A DNA stretch of 64,000 bases from Flammeovirgaceae bacterium (GCA_016712035.1 JADJRT010000016.1:72736-136735), one strand, 5' to 3'; shown: positions 50,034-59,522, counted from the first letter of the stretch. A program made the numbers and translations. Notes: generated by a model from the letters alone, not told the origin.

Positions 50034-50750
50034 CTATCGGTTTGGTTCAATGATAAGTAGATTGGCATCGTAGGTAACTATTCCAAGCATAATGCTATTA
50101 ATTAACCGATCAAAGTTTACACTATAATATTGACTCTTAAGGGGATTCGGGTTCATCGGATCGGCAAGATAAACGGTTTGGGTAGCTTCATCATATCCAT
50201 TAATGATTACAAAATGACCTACGGGCTCACCTTTAATACTATCAAATTTACCACTATCAGCCATCTCACGCGGGGTACCATATAGATACGTAGCGCTAAG
50301 GCCAGTGAGAATCGGAATCGATTTTTTAAGATACCCTTTAATAAGTTCGGCATTGAGTTCTTTCTGATATATCTGACCACCAGCCTCCAAAAATTTTATG
50401 TACGCATGCGAAGCAACTAATAGTTTTTTCTTTTTGACTTTATAGCGCATTTGTTGCTTCAATGCGGCAGTCAGTTTAGGTGCTGAAGACGAAAACCAAG
50501 AAGGATCAAATACGGTTAGGTTATAGGTATAGAGGTGTGCCTTATACCCTCGCTGCAAGGCATGATTGCCCAGCATTACCGCCAAGGTTCCTCCGCGCTT
50601 TAGACTTTTTACCTCCTGAATAACATCTTTAAGTCCAATATCATCGCGATAGTATTTATATAAAGCATGCAAACAGGTGGGGCCACAGGTTACCTCATCG
50701 GGTTGGGCTTTAATGTCAAAATTCAGGAAGAGCGCTTGACGATTAGACAT
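50034..50750 (-). CDS. C39-like (papain-fold) cysteine peptidase
   Basis: This is a 238-residue papain-like peptidase. I take the ATG at 50750 (MSNRQALFLNFDIKAQPDEV), since it lies one base after the upstream stop; an in-frame ATG at 50780 would overlap it. The catalytic Cys is in DEVTCGPTCLHALYKYY. The His is in VGHFVIINGYD and the Asp in VYLADPMNPNPLKS. There is no signal peptide or transporter fusion, so it is cytoplasmic, unlike bacteriocin C39 leaders. It may process a precursor peptide or the ligase product. It shares the operon with the RimK and GCS2 ligases. Confidence 0.88.
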   Translation of the reverse strand: MSNRQALFLNFDIKAQPDEVTCGPTCLHALYKYYRDDIGLKDVIQEVKSLKRGGTLAVMLGNHALQRGYKAHLYTYNLTVFDPSWFSSSAPKLTAALKQQMRYKVKKKKLLVASHAYIKFLEAGGQIYQKELNAELIKGYLKKSIPILTGLSATYLYGTPREMADSGKFDSIKGEPVGHFVIINGYDEATQTVYLADPMNPNPLKSQYYSVNFDRLINSIMLGIVTYDANLLIIEPNR

Positions 50751-50751
50751 A

Positions 50752-51537
50752 CTACAATAGCTTAGAAATAAATAAATCAAAAACTTCCACCAGAATCAAT
50801 AGGATAATAATCCATTCAAGCGTGTTGCTTTCACGCTGATGGGTGATCTCGCGAAAAACCCGCAAATTATTTTCGATAATTTGAAGCGTGTATTCAATTT
50901 CGCTAAACCGCAAGCGTAAATCAAAGTGTTTCATTAAACCAATATGTAACCGGTCTAAATATTCATCATCCCACACTAACTCGGGAGCATCAAAAATATA
51001 AATGTTATCAGCAATTTCGTTTTGGGTATTCAGCGCCTTTCCTATAAACTTGAGCATATTTTTTCGATTAATGCTGAGCTTGCCGCGTATTTCCAGGTCG
51101 TTGGTAAAAACCCGAATTTCTGTGAGTAAGTTTTCGGTTACTTCATGGTAATGATCTAACGCAACCGATTGGGCAATGTTAAACATTGCAATCCTAAATA
51201 TCTTGGCTTCTAATCGACCAACAACTACGCGATTAAACTCAAATTTCATTTCTCCTTCCTGAGCACTTATTTCATGATCATCCCGCAACCAACTAACTAC
51301 TGGATTTTTCAAATAAGGTTTAACAGATTGAATAGCCTGATTTATTTCAGCTTCAGTGTGGCCAGAAAAGACAACCACACCATAATTAAAATAGTATTGA
51401 TATTTATCGTTTCCTATAAAGTAGAAAAGCTCAGTCGAGCTATCAGCCAGAGGTCGGTTATCAAAAAAACTCTTGATCCCTTTCAGGTCGAATTGGTTGG
51501 CCACCAATAAAGCAGAGAGGTTAACCCGGTTTTTCAT
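50752..51537 (-). CDS. RMD1/YagE (DUF155) family protein with C-terminal membrane helix
   Basis: This 261-residue DUF155-type protein begins MKNRVNLSALLVANQFDLKG. The conserved core includes NYGVVVFSGHTEAEI, VEITHER-like helical FNIAQSVALDHYHE, and a DAPELVWDDEYLDRLH segment. It ends with a TM helix, LEWIIILLILVEVFDLFISK. Yeast RMD1 homologues are mitochondrial and of unclear biochemistry. It is the first gene of a tightly packed operon with a peptidase and two ligases, so it may tether or regulate them at the membrane. A near-consensus promoter lies just upstream. Confidence 0.87.
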   Translation of the reverse strand: MKNRVNLSALLVANQFDLKGIKSFFDNRPLADSSTELFYFIGNDKYQYYFNYGVVVFSGHTEAEINQAIQSVKPYLKNPVVSWLRDDHEISAQEGEMKFEFNRVVVGRLEAKIFRIAMFNIAQSVALDHYHEVTENLLTEIRVFTNDLEIRGKLSINRKNMLKFIGKALNTQNEIADNIYIFDAPELVWDDEYLDRLHIGLMKHFDLRLRFSEIEYTLQIIENNLRVFREITHQRESNTLEWIIILLILVEVFDLFISKLL

Positions 51538-51547
51538 ATCCTTGTAT

Positions 51548-51578
51548 CAAAATTAACTTTATTATCATCCATAGAAAA
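51548..51578 (-). promoter_or_regulatory. Candidate promoter for the amidoligase operon
   Basis: On the minus strand, TTTT (51578-51575) is followed by 19 bp and TAATTTTG (51555-51548). This is one base off TTTG-N19-TAnnTTTG, 11 bp before the first gene of the operon. Confidence 0.5.
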
Positions 51579-51628
51579 TTTTAGTATGAATGAAAATTCC
51601 AATATTGCAACGTTCTTTTAAATGACTT

Positions 51629-52390
51629 ATGAAAAAGCTTGTTTTAATTATCATTGGATTATTTGCAGTATCAGAAGGTTTCGGCTGGGGGGCAACGGGC
51701 CACCGGGCAACCGGCCTGGTTGCTGAGCAATACTTAAGCGCTAAAGCCAAAAAGCGGATAAAGCAAATCTTGAATGGTGAATCGTTGGCTATGGTGAGTA
51801 CCTGGATGGATGAAATCCGATCGGATTCTACGTATAACTACACCACCGACTGGCATTGGACCACTATTCCGGATGGCGGCCTGTACGAAGATGTGGAAAG
51901 TAACCTTGACGGGAAGGTTGTGATGATGATTGAGAAATTCACTCAAGAGTTAAAAGCTGGCAAACTAACACCAAAGCAAGAACAGGAATATTTAAAGATG
52001 CTCATTCACATGGTGGGGGATATGCATCAGCCGTTGCATGTGGGTAAACCGGGCGATCGTGGTGGCAATGATGTAAAAGTTAAATGGTTTAGAAGCGAAT
52101 CGAACCTACATCGGGTTTGGGATAGCGAAATGATTGACGACTCGAAGTTAAGTTATACAGAATTGGCTCAGTCGTTGGGTACACCCGATAAAGAAACAAT
52201 TAAAAAGTGGCAGAGTACCGGAGTACGGGACTGGGCTATGGAATCGGTGAGCTATCGGCCGCAGGTTTACGATATTGGTAATTCGAATCTAGGCTACCAA
52301 TATTCCTACAAGTACTTTTCAATAGCCAAAACCCGAATGCTGCAGGCGGGCGTTCGGTTGGCCGGATTGCTGAATCAGATTTACGGCTGA
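51629..52390 (+). CDS. S1/P1 nuclease family protein, secreted
   Basis: This is a zinc-dependent single-strand nuclease of about 253 residues with a signal peptide (MKKLVLIIIGLFAVSEGFG). The mature N-terminus would begin with Trp (WGATGHRATGLVAEQYL); its amino group and indole-side residues are zinc ligands in this family. The remaining zinc ligands are seen in WMDEIRSD, TDWHWTTIPDG, HMVGDMHQPLHVGKPGDRGG and NLHRVWDSEMI. It is probably a periplasmic or extracellular nutrient-scavenging nuclease. The gene is divergent from the amidoligase operon. The frame is intact. Confidence 0.95.
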   Translation: MKKLVLIIIGLFAVSEGFGWGATGHRATGLVAEQYLSAKAKKRIKQILNGESLAMVSTWMDEIRSDSTYNYTTDWHWTTIPDGGLYEDVESNLDGKVVMMIEKFTQELKAGKLTPKQEQEYLKMLIHMVGDMHQPLHVGKPGDRGGNDVKVKWFRSESNLHRVWDSEMIDDSKLSYTELAQSLGTPDKETIKKWQSTGVRDWAMESVSYRPQVYDIGNSNLGYQYSYKYFSIAKTRMLQAGVRLAGLLNQIYG

Positions 52391-52564
52391 TTGCTAATTT
52401 TTTACAATTAAGAGCATTAAGAAATGGAGAGGATAATCTCTTAATATCCTTAATTCCTTAACTATCTTAATAGTTTATTTATTTGCTATATGATATGCAA
52501 TCTGGCATTCTTAGCGACATGGTCTGTCAATGCTGAAGTTACGCGCAGGGCAGGTGTGAATGAC

Positions 52565-54463
52565 TCACTTCATAAATTTTCGCCACCACCATTGGAAGAC
52601 TATTAAACCCCAAATACGAGCCGGTGCATCCTGTGGATTGGTTGAAAAAAGTTGATCTAAAAGTTTTTTTATTTCGGGGTATGCAAAAATTCCTTGTTCG
52701 TGGATATATTTTTCAGTGAGTAAATCTTCTATAATCCAGGATTTTAATTCTTTGCGAAACCATTTTAGCAAGGGAACTTCAAACCCCTTCTTGGGCCGAT
52801 TGTAAAGTTCTTTGGGTAACACATCGCGAAAAGCATCTTGCAAAATGCGCTTTCGAATCGATCGGGTAATTTTATAATCATCTGGAAGGCTGAATATGAA
52901 ATCGACCAGGCGATAATCCAGAAAGGGAACACGCACCTCCAGACCATGCGCCATACTCATCAGATCTACTTTGGTAAGCATATCGTTGGGCAACACCAGA
53001 TTTACATCTGTTAATAATATCTCGCGCATAGATTCATGGACAGGTATGGTCTTCAATAAATCCTGCTTTCTTTTTATATAATCTGCTTGTTGAAATTTTT
53101 CTTTTGACTGATCAGAAAGAAGATCTAAGGCTTGTGCTTCTTTTGCAAAACCAGCCCATTGCCAATACCGATCGTGGCTAGTAAGCTTCATGCCTTCTGC
53201 AAAGCGGGAGAGTTGGCGAAATCTATTGCTCCACCTACTATTTCTGGATTGAGGTAATGATTTCCAAAGTGGTTCAAGCACACCTGTCAGATTTTCTTGC
53301 CAGCCTTTATTTATAATTCGATGAAAGGCCGCGTGCTTATTGTAACCCCCTAATAATTCATCGGCTCCATCGCCCGATAAAGCAACTGTTGCATGCTTGC
53401 GGGTTTCTTTGCTTAAAATGAAAACATTGAGGGCAGAAGAATCCGCAAAGGGTTCATCGAGATAATCGAGTGTCTGATGCACGTGAGCAAGTAAGTCATC
53501 ATTCGTTAATGAAAAAACCGTATGGTTGGTTTTAAGATGGTCGGCTACGCGTTGGGCATAGTGTGTTTCGTCAAAAAACTTTTCGTCTTTAAACCCAATC
53601 GAAAATGTGTGAAGATCAGGCTTGTATTTCGCAGCCAGGGTTGTGATAACGGATGAATCAATGCCACCACTCAGAAAAGAACCAATGGGTACATCGGAGA
53701 TCAATCTTCGTTTTACAGAATCCTCTAATAACTCAGTAAGTGTATTTTTTGCTGCAGTATAATCGCTTGGTGGTTTTTGATTTTCCCGTTCGGGGATGGT
53801 GTAATAACAATGTGTTTCCAGTTTCTTATAGCTAATTTTCAAATAATGTCCGGGCATCAATTTTTTTACATGCGTAAAAATGGTGGCCGGTGCCGGAATA
53901 TAGTTGAGTTGCAGATACGTATAGAGCGATTGAAAGTCGATCTCTTTATCAATGCCGTATTCAACAAGAGCCTTCATTTCAGAGCCAAAGAGAAATTTGT
54001 CTTCATCAAACAAATAAAGCAGTGGCTTGATGCCATAGCGATCGCGGGCCAAAAAGAAAGTTTGCTCTTGCTTATCGTAGATGCAAAAGGAAAAGAAACC
54101 GTTGAGTCGGTTCAAGCAGTTTTCCTTTTCAAGAATAAAAAGATTTAGCAATACTTCCGTGTCGGATTCCGTGTTAAAGGCGATCCCCCTTGCTTCAAGT
54201 TCAAGCTTGATTTCCTGATAGTTGAAAATTTCGCCATTAAAAACTATGGTATAGCGCTTGGTTATATCGCGCATGGGCTGGTGGGCAACGGCTCGCGTAT
54301 CAATAATAGAAAGTCTGCGATGCCCTAGCGCAACAAACTCATCGAGATAAATATCCTGAAAATCCGGACCACGCTTTTGCAAGGCCATAGTGGCAGAAGT
54401 AACATGAATCATGTTAAACTTACCAACCAGGTTAAAGGCAAATACTCCGGTGATTCCGCACAC
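52565..54463 (-). CDS. asnB: Asparagine synthase (glutamine-hydrolysing)
   Basis: AsnB makes asparagine from aspartate, glutamine and ATP, or amidates a related acceptor. This 632-residue protein begins MCGITGVFAFN, with the Cys2 nucleophile of the Ntn-hydrolase glutaminase domain. The synthetase domain has the PP-loop FLSGGIDSSVI, then SGDGADELLGGYNKHAAF and DVNLVLPNDMLTKVD. AsnB relatives of this length are frequent in sugar-amidating polysaccharide loci. No polysaccharide gene is adjacent here, so the housekeeping role is most likely. It is convergent with the S1/P1 nuclease. Confidence 0.93.
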   Translation of the reverse strand: MCGITGVFAFNLVGKFNMIHVTSATMALQKRGPDFQDIYLDEFVALGHRRLSIIDTRAVAHQPMRDITKRYTIVFNGEIFNYQEIKLELEARGIAFNTESDTEVLLNLFILEKENCLNRLNGFFSFCIYDKQEQTFFLARDRYGIKPLLYLFDEDKFLFGSEMKALVEYGIDKEIDFQSLYTYLQLNYIPAPATIFTHVKKLMPGHYLKISYKKLETHCYYTIPERENQKPPSDYTAAKNTLTELLEDSVKRRLISDVPIGSFLSGGIDSSVITTLAAKYKPDLHTFSIGFKDEKFFDETHYAQRVADHLKTNHTVFSLTNDDLLAHVHQTLDYLDEPFADSSALNVFILSKETRKHATVALSGDGADELLGGYNKHAAFHRIINKGWQENLTGVLEPLWKSLPQSRNSRWSNRFRQLSRFAEGMKLTSHDRYWQWAGFAKEAQALDLLSDQSKEKFQQADYIKRKQDLLKTIPVHESMREILLTDVNLVLPNDMLTKVDLMSMAHGLEVRVPFLDYRLVDFIFSLPDDYKITRSIRKRILQDAFRDVLPKELYNRPKKGFEVPLLKWFRKELKSWIIEDLLTEKYIHEQGIFAYPEIKKLLDQLFSTNPQDAPARIWGLIVFQWWWRKFMK

Positions 54464-54650
54464 GATCTAAATATGTTTTAAATTTGATGAGATAAAGTCT
54501 TCTTTTTCGTGATTTTTAACTCCTTTACGTTTATCAATCGGGCATTTAACAGGGTGTAAATAATAATATGAGTACCTTTTTATAGATTTATGCACTTAAT
54601 AAAGGGTTACTTAATCTAGCTTTACAGAAATTAACGCAAAAGTTAAACAT

Positions 54651-55472
54651 ATGAAATCAAAAATCTACTGGATTGCTTTCTCATTTTTTATTCTGGCAGC
54701 GATACAAGCGAAGGCTCAAATACACCTGGGTGCTACCACGGCTTACAATGCAACCTTTGTTTTAGATAAAGGGCTCAGTGAAGACCCACGTTATAGTTCA
54801 ACCTACACCTATAACTGGGCCCCGGTTGGTTTTAGTTTTGGTATGGACTTTGGAAATAAATTTGGCTTGCAATTGGAATCGATCATCTCAAAGCAAGGGC
54901 AGATTTATGATGTAATCAATACTGCAAAACAAATAGCTGGCACCAGAAAAATTGATGTTCAGTATATCAACATTCCATTGTTAATGAAGTTTATGGGTGG
55001 CGGTAGTGGAGGTGTGCGGGGTAACTTCAATTTTGGACCCCAGCTTGGAATCATGAATAGTGGCATTGAGACACTAACAACCAATGCCGGTAATTACGAA
55101 ATCCCGGAGGGTATGGACTTCGCCACCATTAAAGATGATTATCCGTCAGCCATAGATAATGGAAATGGAACGTATGAACTTCCAAACGATGTACCTACTA
55201 CCACTTTGCTTGATAAGAAATTAAACGACTTTAAGAATACCGAGTTTCAATTGGCGGCCGCCTTTGGTCTTGATATTGATTTGTCGAAGAATTTGTTTTT
55301 AACTACACAGGTAAGAGCTAACTACAGCTTTACAGATATGCGTAATGAGGATATTATCGATCTATTGAAGAGTGGTAATGTTTCTGAAATTTTTGGAGGC
55401 CGGGCTAACTTTCTGGTTGGTGTGCAGGTGGGATTGCATTATTATTTTGGAACACTTCGTTCGTTCAAATAG
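54651..55472 (+). CDS. Outer-membrane beta-barrel protein (PorT-like)
   Basis: This is a 273-residue outer-membrane barrel. It has a signal peptide, MKSKIYWIAFSFFILAAIQA, then alternating beta strands typical of the PorT/OMP_b-brl_2 family: QIHLGATTAYNATFVLD, FSFGMDFGNKFGLQLESI, YINIPLLMKFMGGG and the final NFLVGVQVGLHYYFG. A loop insert about residues 140-195 is rich in Asn and Asp. The function is unknown; this type is widespread in Bacteroidota. The frame is intact and the transcript ends at a strong terminator. Confidence 0.88.
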   Translation: MKSKIYWIAFSFFILAAIQAKAQIHLGATTAYNATFVLDKGLSEDPRYSSTYTYNWAPVGFSFGMDFGNKFGLQLESIISKQGQIYDVINTAKQIAGTRKIDVQYINIPLLMKFMGGGSGGVRGNFNFGPQLGIMNSGIETLTTNAGNYEIPEGMDFATIKDDYPSAIDNGNGTYELPNDVPTTTLLDKKLNDFKNTEFQLAAAFGLDIDLSKNLFLTTQVRANYSFTDMRNEDIIDLLKSGNVSEIFGGRANFLVGVQVGLHYYFGTLRSFK

Positions 55473-55488
55473 GATCTTCTTCTAAGTA

Positions 55489-55527
55489 AAGCGGCTATCC
55501 TTACAAAGGGATAGCCGCTTTTTTTTG
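55489..55527. terminator. Strong rho-independent terminator
   Basis: AAGCGGCTATCC (55489-55500) pairs perfectly with GGATAGCCGCTT (55509-55520), followed by a run of eight T. It ends the barrel gene and sits before the convergent oxidase gene. Confidence 0.93.
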
Positions 55528-55540
55528 TTAACCAGACTAA

Positions 55541-56983
55541 TCAAAAGATTTTTCCGGGGTTGAGAATTCCGTTGGGATCAAAGACTTTTTTAATGCCTCG
55601 CATCAGATTAAGATTTACTTCACTCATCGCGATGGGCATATAAGGTCGTTTGGCAATTCCAATGCCGTGCTCTCCGGATAACGTACCGCCTAAACTAACG
55701 GTGAGTTTAAAAATTTCACCAATACCTTTCGGGATTTTGGTTTCCCAATCGGCTTCACTGATGTTTTCTTTTAAAATATTTACATGAAGATTGCCATCGC
55801 CCAGATGGCCAAAGCAAACGGTATTAAATCCGTATTGCTTGCCAATTTCTTTTATGCCTTTAATCAACTTGGGCAAGTTGCTGCGTGGAACCACTACATC
55901 GTCCGATTTGGTTAGTGTATACCAATTAACCGCTGGAGAAATATTTTTGCGCACTTTCCAGAGTTCTTCTTTTTGTGCATTGCTTTCGGCAAAAAGTACT
56001 TCACCACATTGAAACTTTTCTACTACATTCATGACGCGTTCGGCATCACGCATCAATACTTCCTCATCATTACCATCGAGCTCACACAACACATAAGCAT
56101 CCATGGTATTATCAAGTCGTGTGGTTACAGGACTGTTTAAAACCTTTTCGCAGTATTCAAATGTTTTTGCGGCTGCTTCGCGTTCAAAAAATTCCATACC
56201 GGAAGGAGTAATGCCTTCTACAAAGATGGCCGCTATCGCCTTGCAAGCTTCTTCATTGGTAACAAATGGAATTAAAAGCAAAACGTTTTTTTGAGGAAAT
56301 CCCCGAAGCTTAAAAACTATTTTGGTGATTATGCCCAATGTGCCTTCACTGCCGCACATCAGTTGGGTAAGATTATAACCGGTAGAGTTCTTCAATACAT
56401 TAGCGGCTGTCCAGATAATTTCACCCGTTGGCAGAACCACTTCCATGTTTATAACATAATCGCGGGTAACGCCATATTTTACCGCTTTCGGCCCGCCTGA
56501 ATTATTGGCGAGATTGCCGCCTAAAAAACAAGAGCCCTTGCTGGCTGGATCGGGGGGATAGAAAAGACCTTTTTCTTTTACAGCATTTTGAAATACTTCG
56601 GTGATCACACCAGGCTCTACCGTGGCCTGAAGGTTCAACTCATCAATAGATAGAATCTTGTTGAAGCGTTCCATGGAAATCACCACGCCTTTATTAATCG
56701 GCAAGGCGCCACCACTCAATCCGGTTCCGGCACCCCGGGGCGTTACTGGAATTTTGTGTGCGTTGCAAATTTTCAGAATCTCACTAATTTCTTGCGGAGT
56801 GCCAGGCTTAATTACAAGATCGGGTAGAAATTGATAATCTTCCGTTTTATCATGCCCGTATTCAACCCGACATTCCTCATCAACTATCACATGATGAGTA
56901 CCCACTAAGGCATAAAATTGTTCCAGTAGCTTTGTGCTAATCGGGCTTAGATCGGTGACTTCACTAACTTTACTGTGTGGCAT
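55541..56983 (-). CDS. FAD-linked oxidase, GlcD/D-lactate dehydrogenase type
   Basis: This VAO-family flavoprotein oxidises a 2-hydroxy acid such as glycolate or D-lactate. The 480-residue protein has the FAD_binding_4 domain with TPRGAGTGLSGGALP and LGGNLANNSGGPKAVKYGV, and the C-terminal FAD-oxidase domain with CFGHLGDGNLHVNIL and LGGTLSGEHGIGIAKR. There is no iron-sulfur partner gene nearby, and the C-terminus lacks a CxxC cluster region. It may act alone, coupled to the quinone pool. The frame is intact. Confidence 0.93.
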   Translation of the reverse strand: MPHSKVSEVTDLSPISTKLLEQFYALVGTHHVIVDEECRVEYGHDKTEDYQFLPDLVIKPGTPQEISEILKICNAHKIPVTPRGAGTGLSGGALPINKGVVISMERFNKILSIDELNLQATVEPGVITEVFQNAVKEKGLFYPPDPASKGSCFLGGNLANNSGGPKAVKYGVTRDYVINMEVVLPTGEIIWTAANVLKNSTGYNLTQLMCGSEGTLGIITKIVFKLRGFPQKNVLLLIPFVTNEEACKAIAAIFVEGITPSGMEFFEREAAAKTFEYCEKVLNSPVTTRLDNTMDAYVLCELDGNDEEVLMRDAERVMNVVEKFQCGEVLFAESNAQKEELWKVRKNISPAVNWYTLTKSDDVVVPRSNLPKLIKGIKEIGKQYGFNTVCFGHLGDGNLHVNILKENISEADWETKIPKGIGEIFKLTVSLGGTLSGEHGIGIAKRPYMPIAMSEVNLNLMRGIKKVFDPNGILNPGKIF

Positions 56984-56998
56984 TAATTAGTAACTTTG
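56969..56998 (+). promoter_or_regulatory. Candidate promoter for the NlpC/P60 gene
   Basis: TTTA (56969-56972) and TAACTTTG (56991-56998), spaced by 18 bp, resemble the Bacteroidota consensus. The transcript would start near 57005, favouring the ATG at 57009 as start codon. Confidence 0.45.
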
Positions 56999-57008
56999 AA
57001 TGAATCGT

Positions 57009-57526
57009 ATGAATATTTTTTCAAGCCACAAAATTAGTCAAATAACCCATCATCATTCGGGCCTTTTATCTTCATTTTGATATTGTTTTGTTCCTGCAGT
57101 GCAGCGCGGAAAGCCCGCGAAGCGCAGGTGGCTGAAGTAATTAAGACAGCGCGAACGTTTACGGGCACGCCTTATAAGTATGGAGGCACTACCCGGGTGG
57201 GCATGGATTGCTCAGGGCTTACGGGTAATGCTTTTCAATCCGTTAGTTTAACATTGCCACGGACCGCCGAGGGACAAGCGCAGGTAGGGAAGAAGGTCAA
57301 GCGAAAGAAAATAACGTCTGGCGATCTTGTTTTTTTCGCGACTGGCAAAAAGAAACGAGAGATTACGCATGTAGGTATTGTAACTGAAGTTAAAGCGCGT
57401 GACAATGTAAAGTTTATTCATGCCTCTACTTCGCTTGGGGTAGTGGAAACGAATCTTTATTCCGATTACTATGATAAACGTTTTCGCACAGCCCGCAGAA
57501 TAATTGAAAATAGGACTGATTCTTAA
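57009..57526 (+). CDS. NlpC/P60-family cell-wall peptidase lipoprotein (probable frameshift at 57075-57078)
   Basis: This is a gamma-D-glutamyl or cell-wall endopeptidase of the NlpC/P60 fold. The catalytic Cys is in VGMDCSGLTGNAF, the His in EITHVGIVTEV and the third residue in KFIHASTSLG. Reading from the ATG at 57009 gives MNIFSSHKISQITHHH, then a frame break in a T-run (57075-57078); adding one T yields a lipoprotein signal ending LILFCSCSAARK. Without this, the only start is an internal TTG at 57077 that truncates the signal. The restored protein has about 170 residues. A glycosylasparaginase-type gene follows after about 40 bp. Confidence 0.85.
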
Positions 57527-57564
57527 AATCGTAATTCGTCATTCTAAAATCCAAATTCCTCATT

Positions 57565-58533
57565 ATGGCAACCCGCAGAAAATTTCTTCAGCTTGGAACG
57601 CTGGCTTCCTTAGTTCCACTTACTAAATTATGGGCTTCAGAGAAATCAGCATCACTTGCAAGCAAACCCGTTGTGCTTTCTACATGGAATTTTGGATTAG
57701 ATGCGAATGTAGAAGCGTGGAAAATTCTCTCGACTGGTGGGCGCGCGCTTGATGCCGTGGAAGCAGGTGCCCGGGTACCCGAAGGCGACCCGAAAGAAAC
57801 CTCCGTTGGGTTGGGTGGATTACCCGATCGTGATGGCCGCGTTACCTTGGACTCGTGTATTATGGATGAGTTTGCAAACTGTGGCGCAGTGGCCTGTTTG
57901 GAACACATTGTGCATCCGGTTTCGGTCGCACGTAAAGTGATGGAAAAGACCCCGCATGTTTTTTTGGTAGGGGAAGGCGCACTTCGTTTTGCTTTAGCGC
58001 AAGGATTTAAAAAAGAAAAACTATTAACCAAGGAATCTGAAAAGGCCTGGAAGGAGTGGTTGAAGACAGCACAGTATAAACCCGTTGCCAATATTGAAAA
58101 TCATGATACCATTGGCATTGTTGCGTTGGATGATAAGCAGAATTTATCGGGTGCTTGTACCACCAGTGGCATGGCCTACAAAATGCAAGGCCGGGTAGGA
58201 GACTCGCCTATTATTGGGGCGGCCTTATTTGTTGATAATGAAATTGGCGCAGCCACTTCTACTGGAGTGGGTGAAGAAGTAATTCGCATTGTAGGATCTC
58301 ATTTAGTAGTAGAGTTAATGCGACAAGGAAACACACCTCAGCAGGCCTGCGAAAAAGCAGTGCAACGAATCGTAAAAATCAACCCGTTAAGTCAAAAGAA
58401 ATTCAGGTCGGATTTTTTAGCACTCAATAAAAATGGTGAAGTGGGAGCGTATGCATTGCAGAAAGGATTTACGTATGCCGTGAAGAGCGAAGAAGTACCA
58501 AACAAATTGTTCGAGGCGAAGAGTTACTATTAA
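57565..58533 (+). CDS. N4-glycosylasparaginase / isoaspartyl peptidase family Ntn hydrolase
   Basis: This Ntn-hydrolase is made as a precursor and self-cleaved before its nucleophilic Thr in NHDTIGIVALD. It has 322 residues. The N-terminus MATRRKFLQLGTLASLVPLT carries a twin-arginine signal, so the enzyme is exported. Substrate-loop and beta-subunit landmarks are GGLPDRDGRVTLDSCIMDE, GRVGDSPIIGAALF and ATSTGVGEEVIR. It probably removes GlcNAc-Asn or isoaspartyl bonds from peptides, in line with Bacteroidota glycan scavenging. The frame is intact. Confidence 0.92.
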   Translation: MATRRKFLQLGTLASLVPLTKLWASEKSASLASKPVVLSTWNFGLDANVEAWKILSTGGRALDAVEAGARVPEGDPKETSVGLGGLPDRDGRVTLDSCIMDEFANCGAVACLEHIVHPVSVARKVMEKTPHVFLVGEGALRFALAQGFKKEKLLTKESEKAWKEWLKTAQYKPVANIENHDTIGIVALDDKQNLSGACTTSGMAYKMQGRVGDSPIIGAALFVDNEIGAATSTGVGEEVIRIVGSHLVVELMRQGNTPQQACEKAVQRIVKINPLSQKKFRSDFLALNKNGEVGAYALQKGFTYAVKSEEVPNKLFEAKSYY

Positions 58534-58557
58534 ACATAAGGTTAATTATCTTTGAGT

Positions 58558-58755
58558 ATGAAATCAGTAATAATTACCCCTCGTAATAAAGATGAATTTC
58601 AATTCGTAACAGATTTATTTATTTCGTTGAATGTTGCGGATAAAAAGCTTTCGATCACAGATACAGAGAACCTTGGTCTTGCCATACTGATGCAGGAATC
58701 AGATCGATCCAAAAATGTTTCGGAGAAAATAATTTTGAGAAAGAGTAAAAGTTAA
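58558..58755 (+). CDS. Small hypothetical protein, weak antitoxin-like features
   Basis: This is a 65-residue protein, MKSVIITPRNKDEFQFVTDL onward. Its start and charge pattern (an N-terminal strand, a helix, then GLAILMQESDRSKNVSEKI) resemble small DUF2683-type antitoxins. No toxin gene follows on either strand, so it may be an orphan or unrelated. A TAnnTTTG-like motif (58547-58554) lies only 3 bp before the ATG, probably by chance. I do not recognise a specific function. Confidence 0.6.
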   Translation: MKSVIITPRNKDEFQFVTDLFISLNVADKKLSITDTENLGLAILMQESDRSKNVSEKIILRKSKS

Positions 58756-58780
58756 TGCTGGATTTGGATCGAATCTTACC

Positions 58781-59522
58781 ATGAAAATTGAAATAGTAGT
58801 ATATAATATCGAGTCGGCTTTAAGAGCCCAGGAGGGCGGAGCAGATCGCATTGAATTGTGCGACAATCCGGCCGAAGGCGGAACCACGCCTTCATATGGC
58901 ATCATAGAGTCGGTGCGACAAAATGTTAATCTGGATGTATTTGTTATGATTCGGCCTCGGGGTGGAGATTTTTGTTACACCAATTATGAATTTCATAGCA
59001 TGAAGCGCGACATCTATCAATGCCAGCGTATAAGTGTGGATGGCGTTGTGTTTGGTATTTTGAATGAGGACGGAACCTTGGATAAAAAGCGATGCAAAGA
59101 ACTGATTAGCATTGCACGACCTTTAAAAGTTACCTGCCACCGCGCATTTGATATGACGCGTGATCCGTTTGAGGCTCTGGAAGATTGTATTGAGATTGGC
59201 TTCGATCGGATACTTACCGCAGGGCATAAAACAAACCGCTGCGCTTGGCGCTGATCTTATTGGTGAACTTATAAAAAAAGCGGCCGGCCGTATTGCCATT
59301 ATGCCGGGCTCGGGCGTGAATGAAAATACCGTTGAAGATGTTGTGAGAAAGACAGGTGCGAAAGAGATTCATTTTTCAGCAACGGCTTTTAATGAGAGTG
59401 TGATGACGTATAAAAATCAGGCTATTGCTGGCATGGGTTCAGAAGAAGGTTCTGAATTTAAATACCGCACGGTTGATCCGGAGCGGGTACGTACTATGCG
59501 GAAGTTGGCGGAATCACTTTAA
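58781..59522 (+). CDS. cutC: CutC-family copper homeostasis protein (frameshift near 59227)
   Basis: CutC is a TIM-barrel protein named from copper tolerance; its actual reaction is unsettled. The N-terminal half reads MKIEIVVYNIESALRAQEGG, ELCDNPAEGGTTPSYG, MIRPRGGDFCYTNYE and TCHRAFDMTRDP. One extra A in the A-run near 59227-59230 breaks the frame; repair continues KQTAALGADLIGELIKK, IMPGSGVNENTVED and EIHFSATAFNESVM. Restored length is about 247 residues, normal for the family. It starts 25 bp after the small protein gene. Confidence 0.93.

Noticed and set aside
52494..52520. Imperfect hairpin between the S1/P1 nuclease and asnB genes
   Set aside because: Weak, interrupted pairing and no T-run; not enough to call a terminator.
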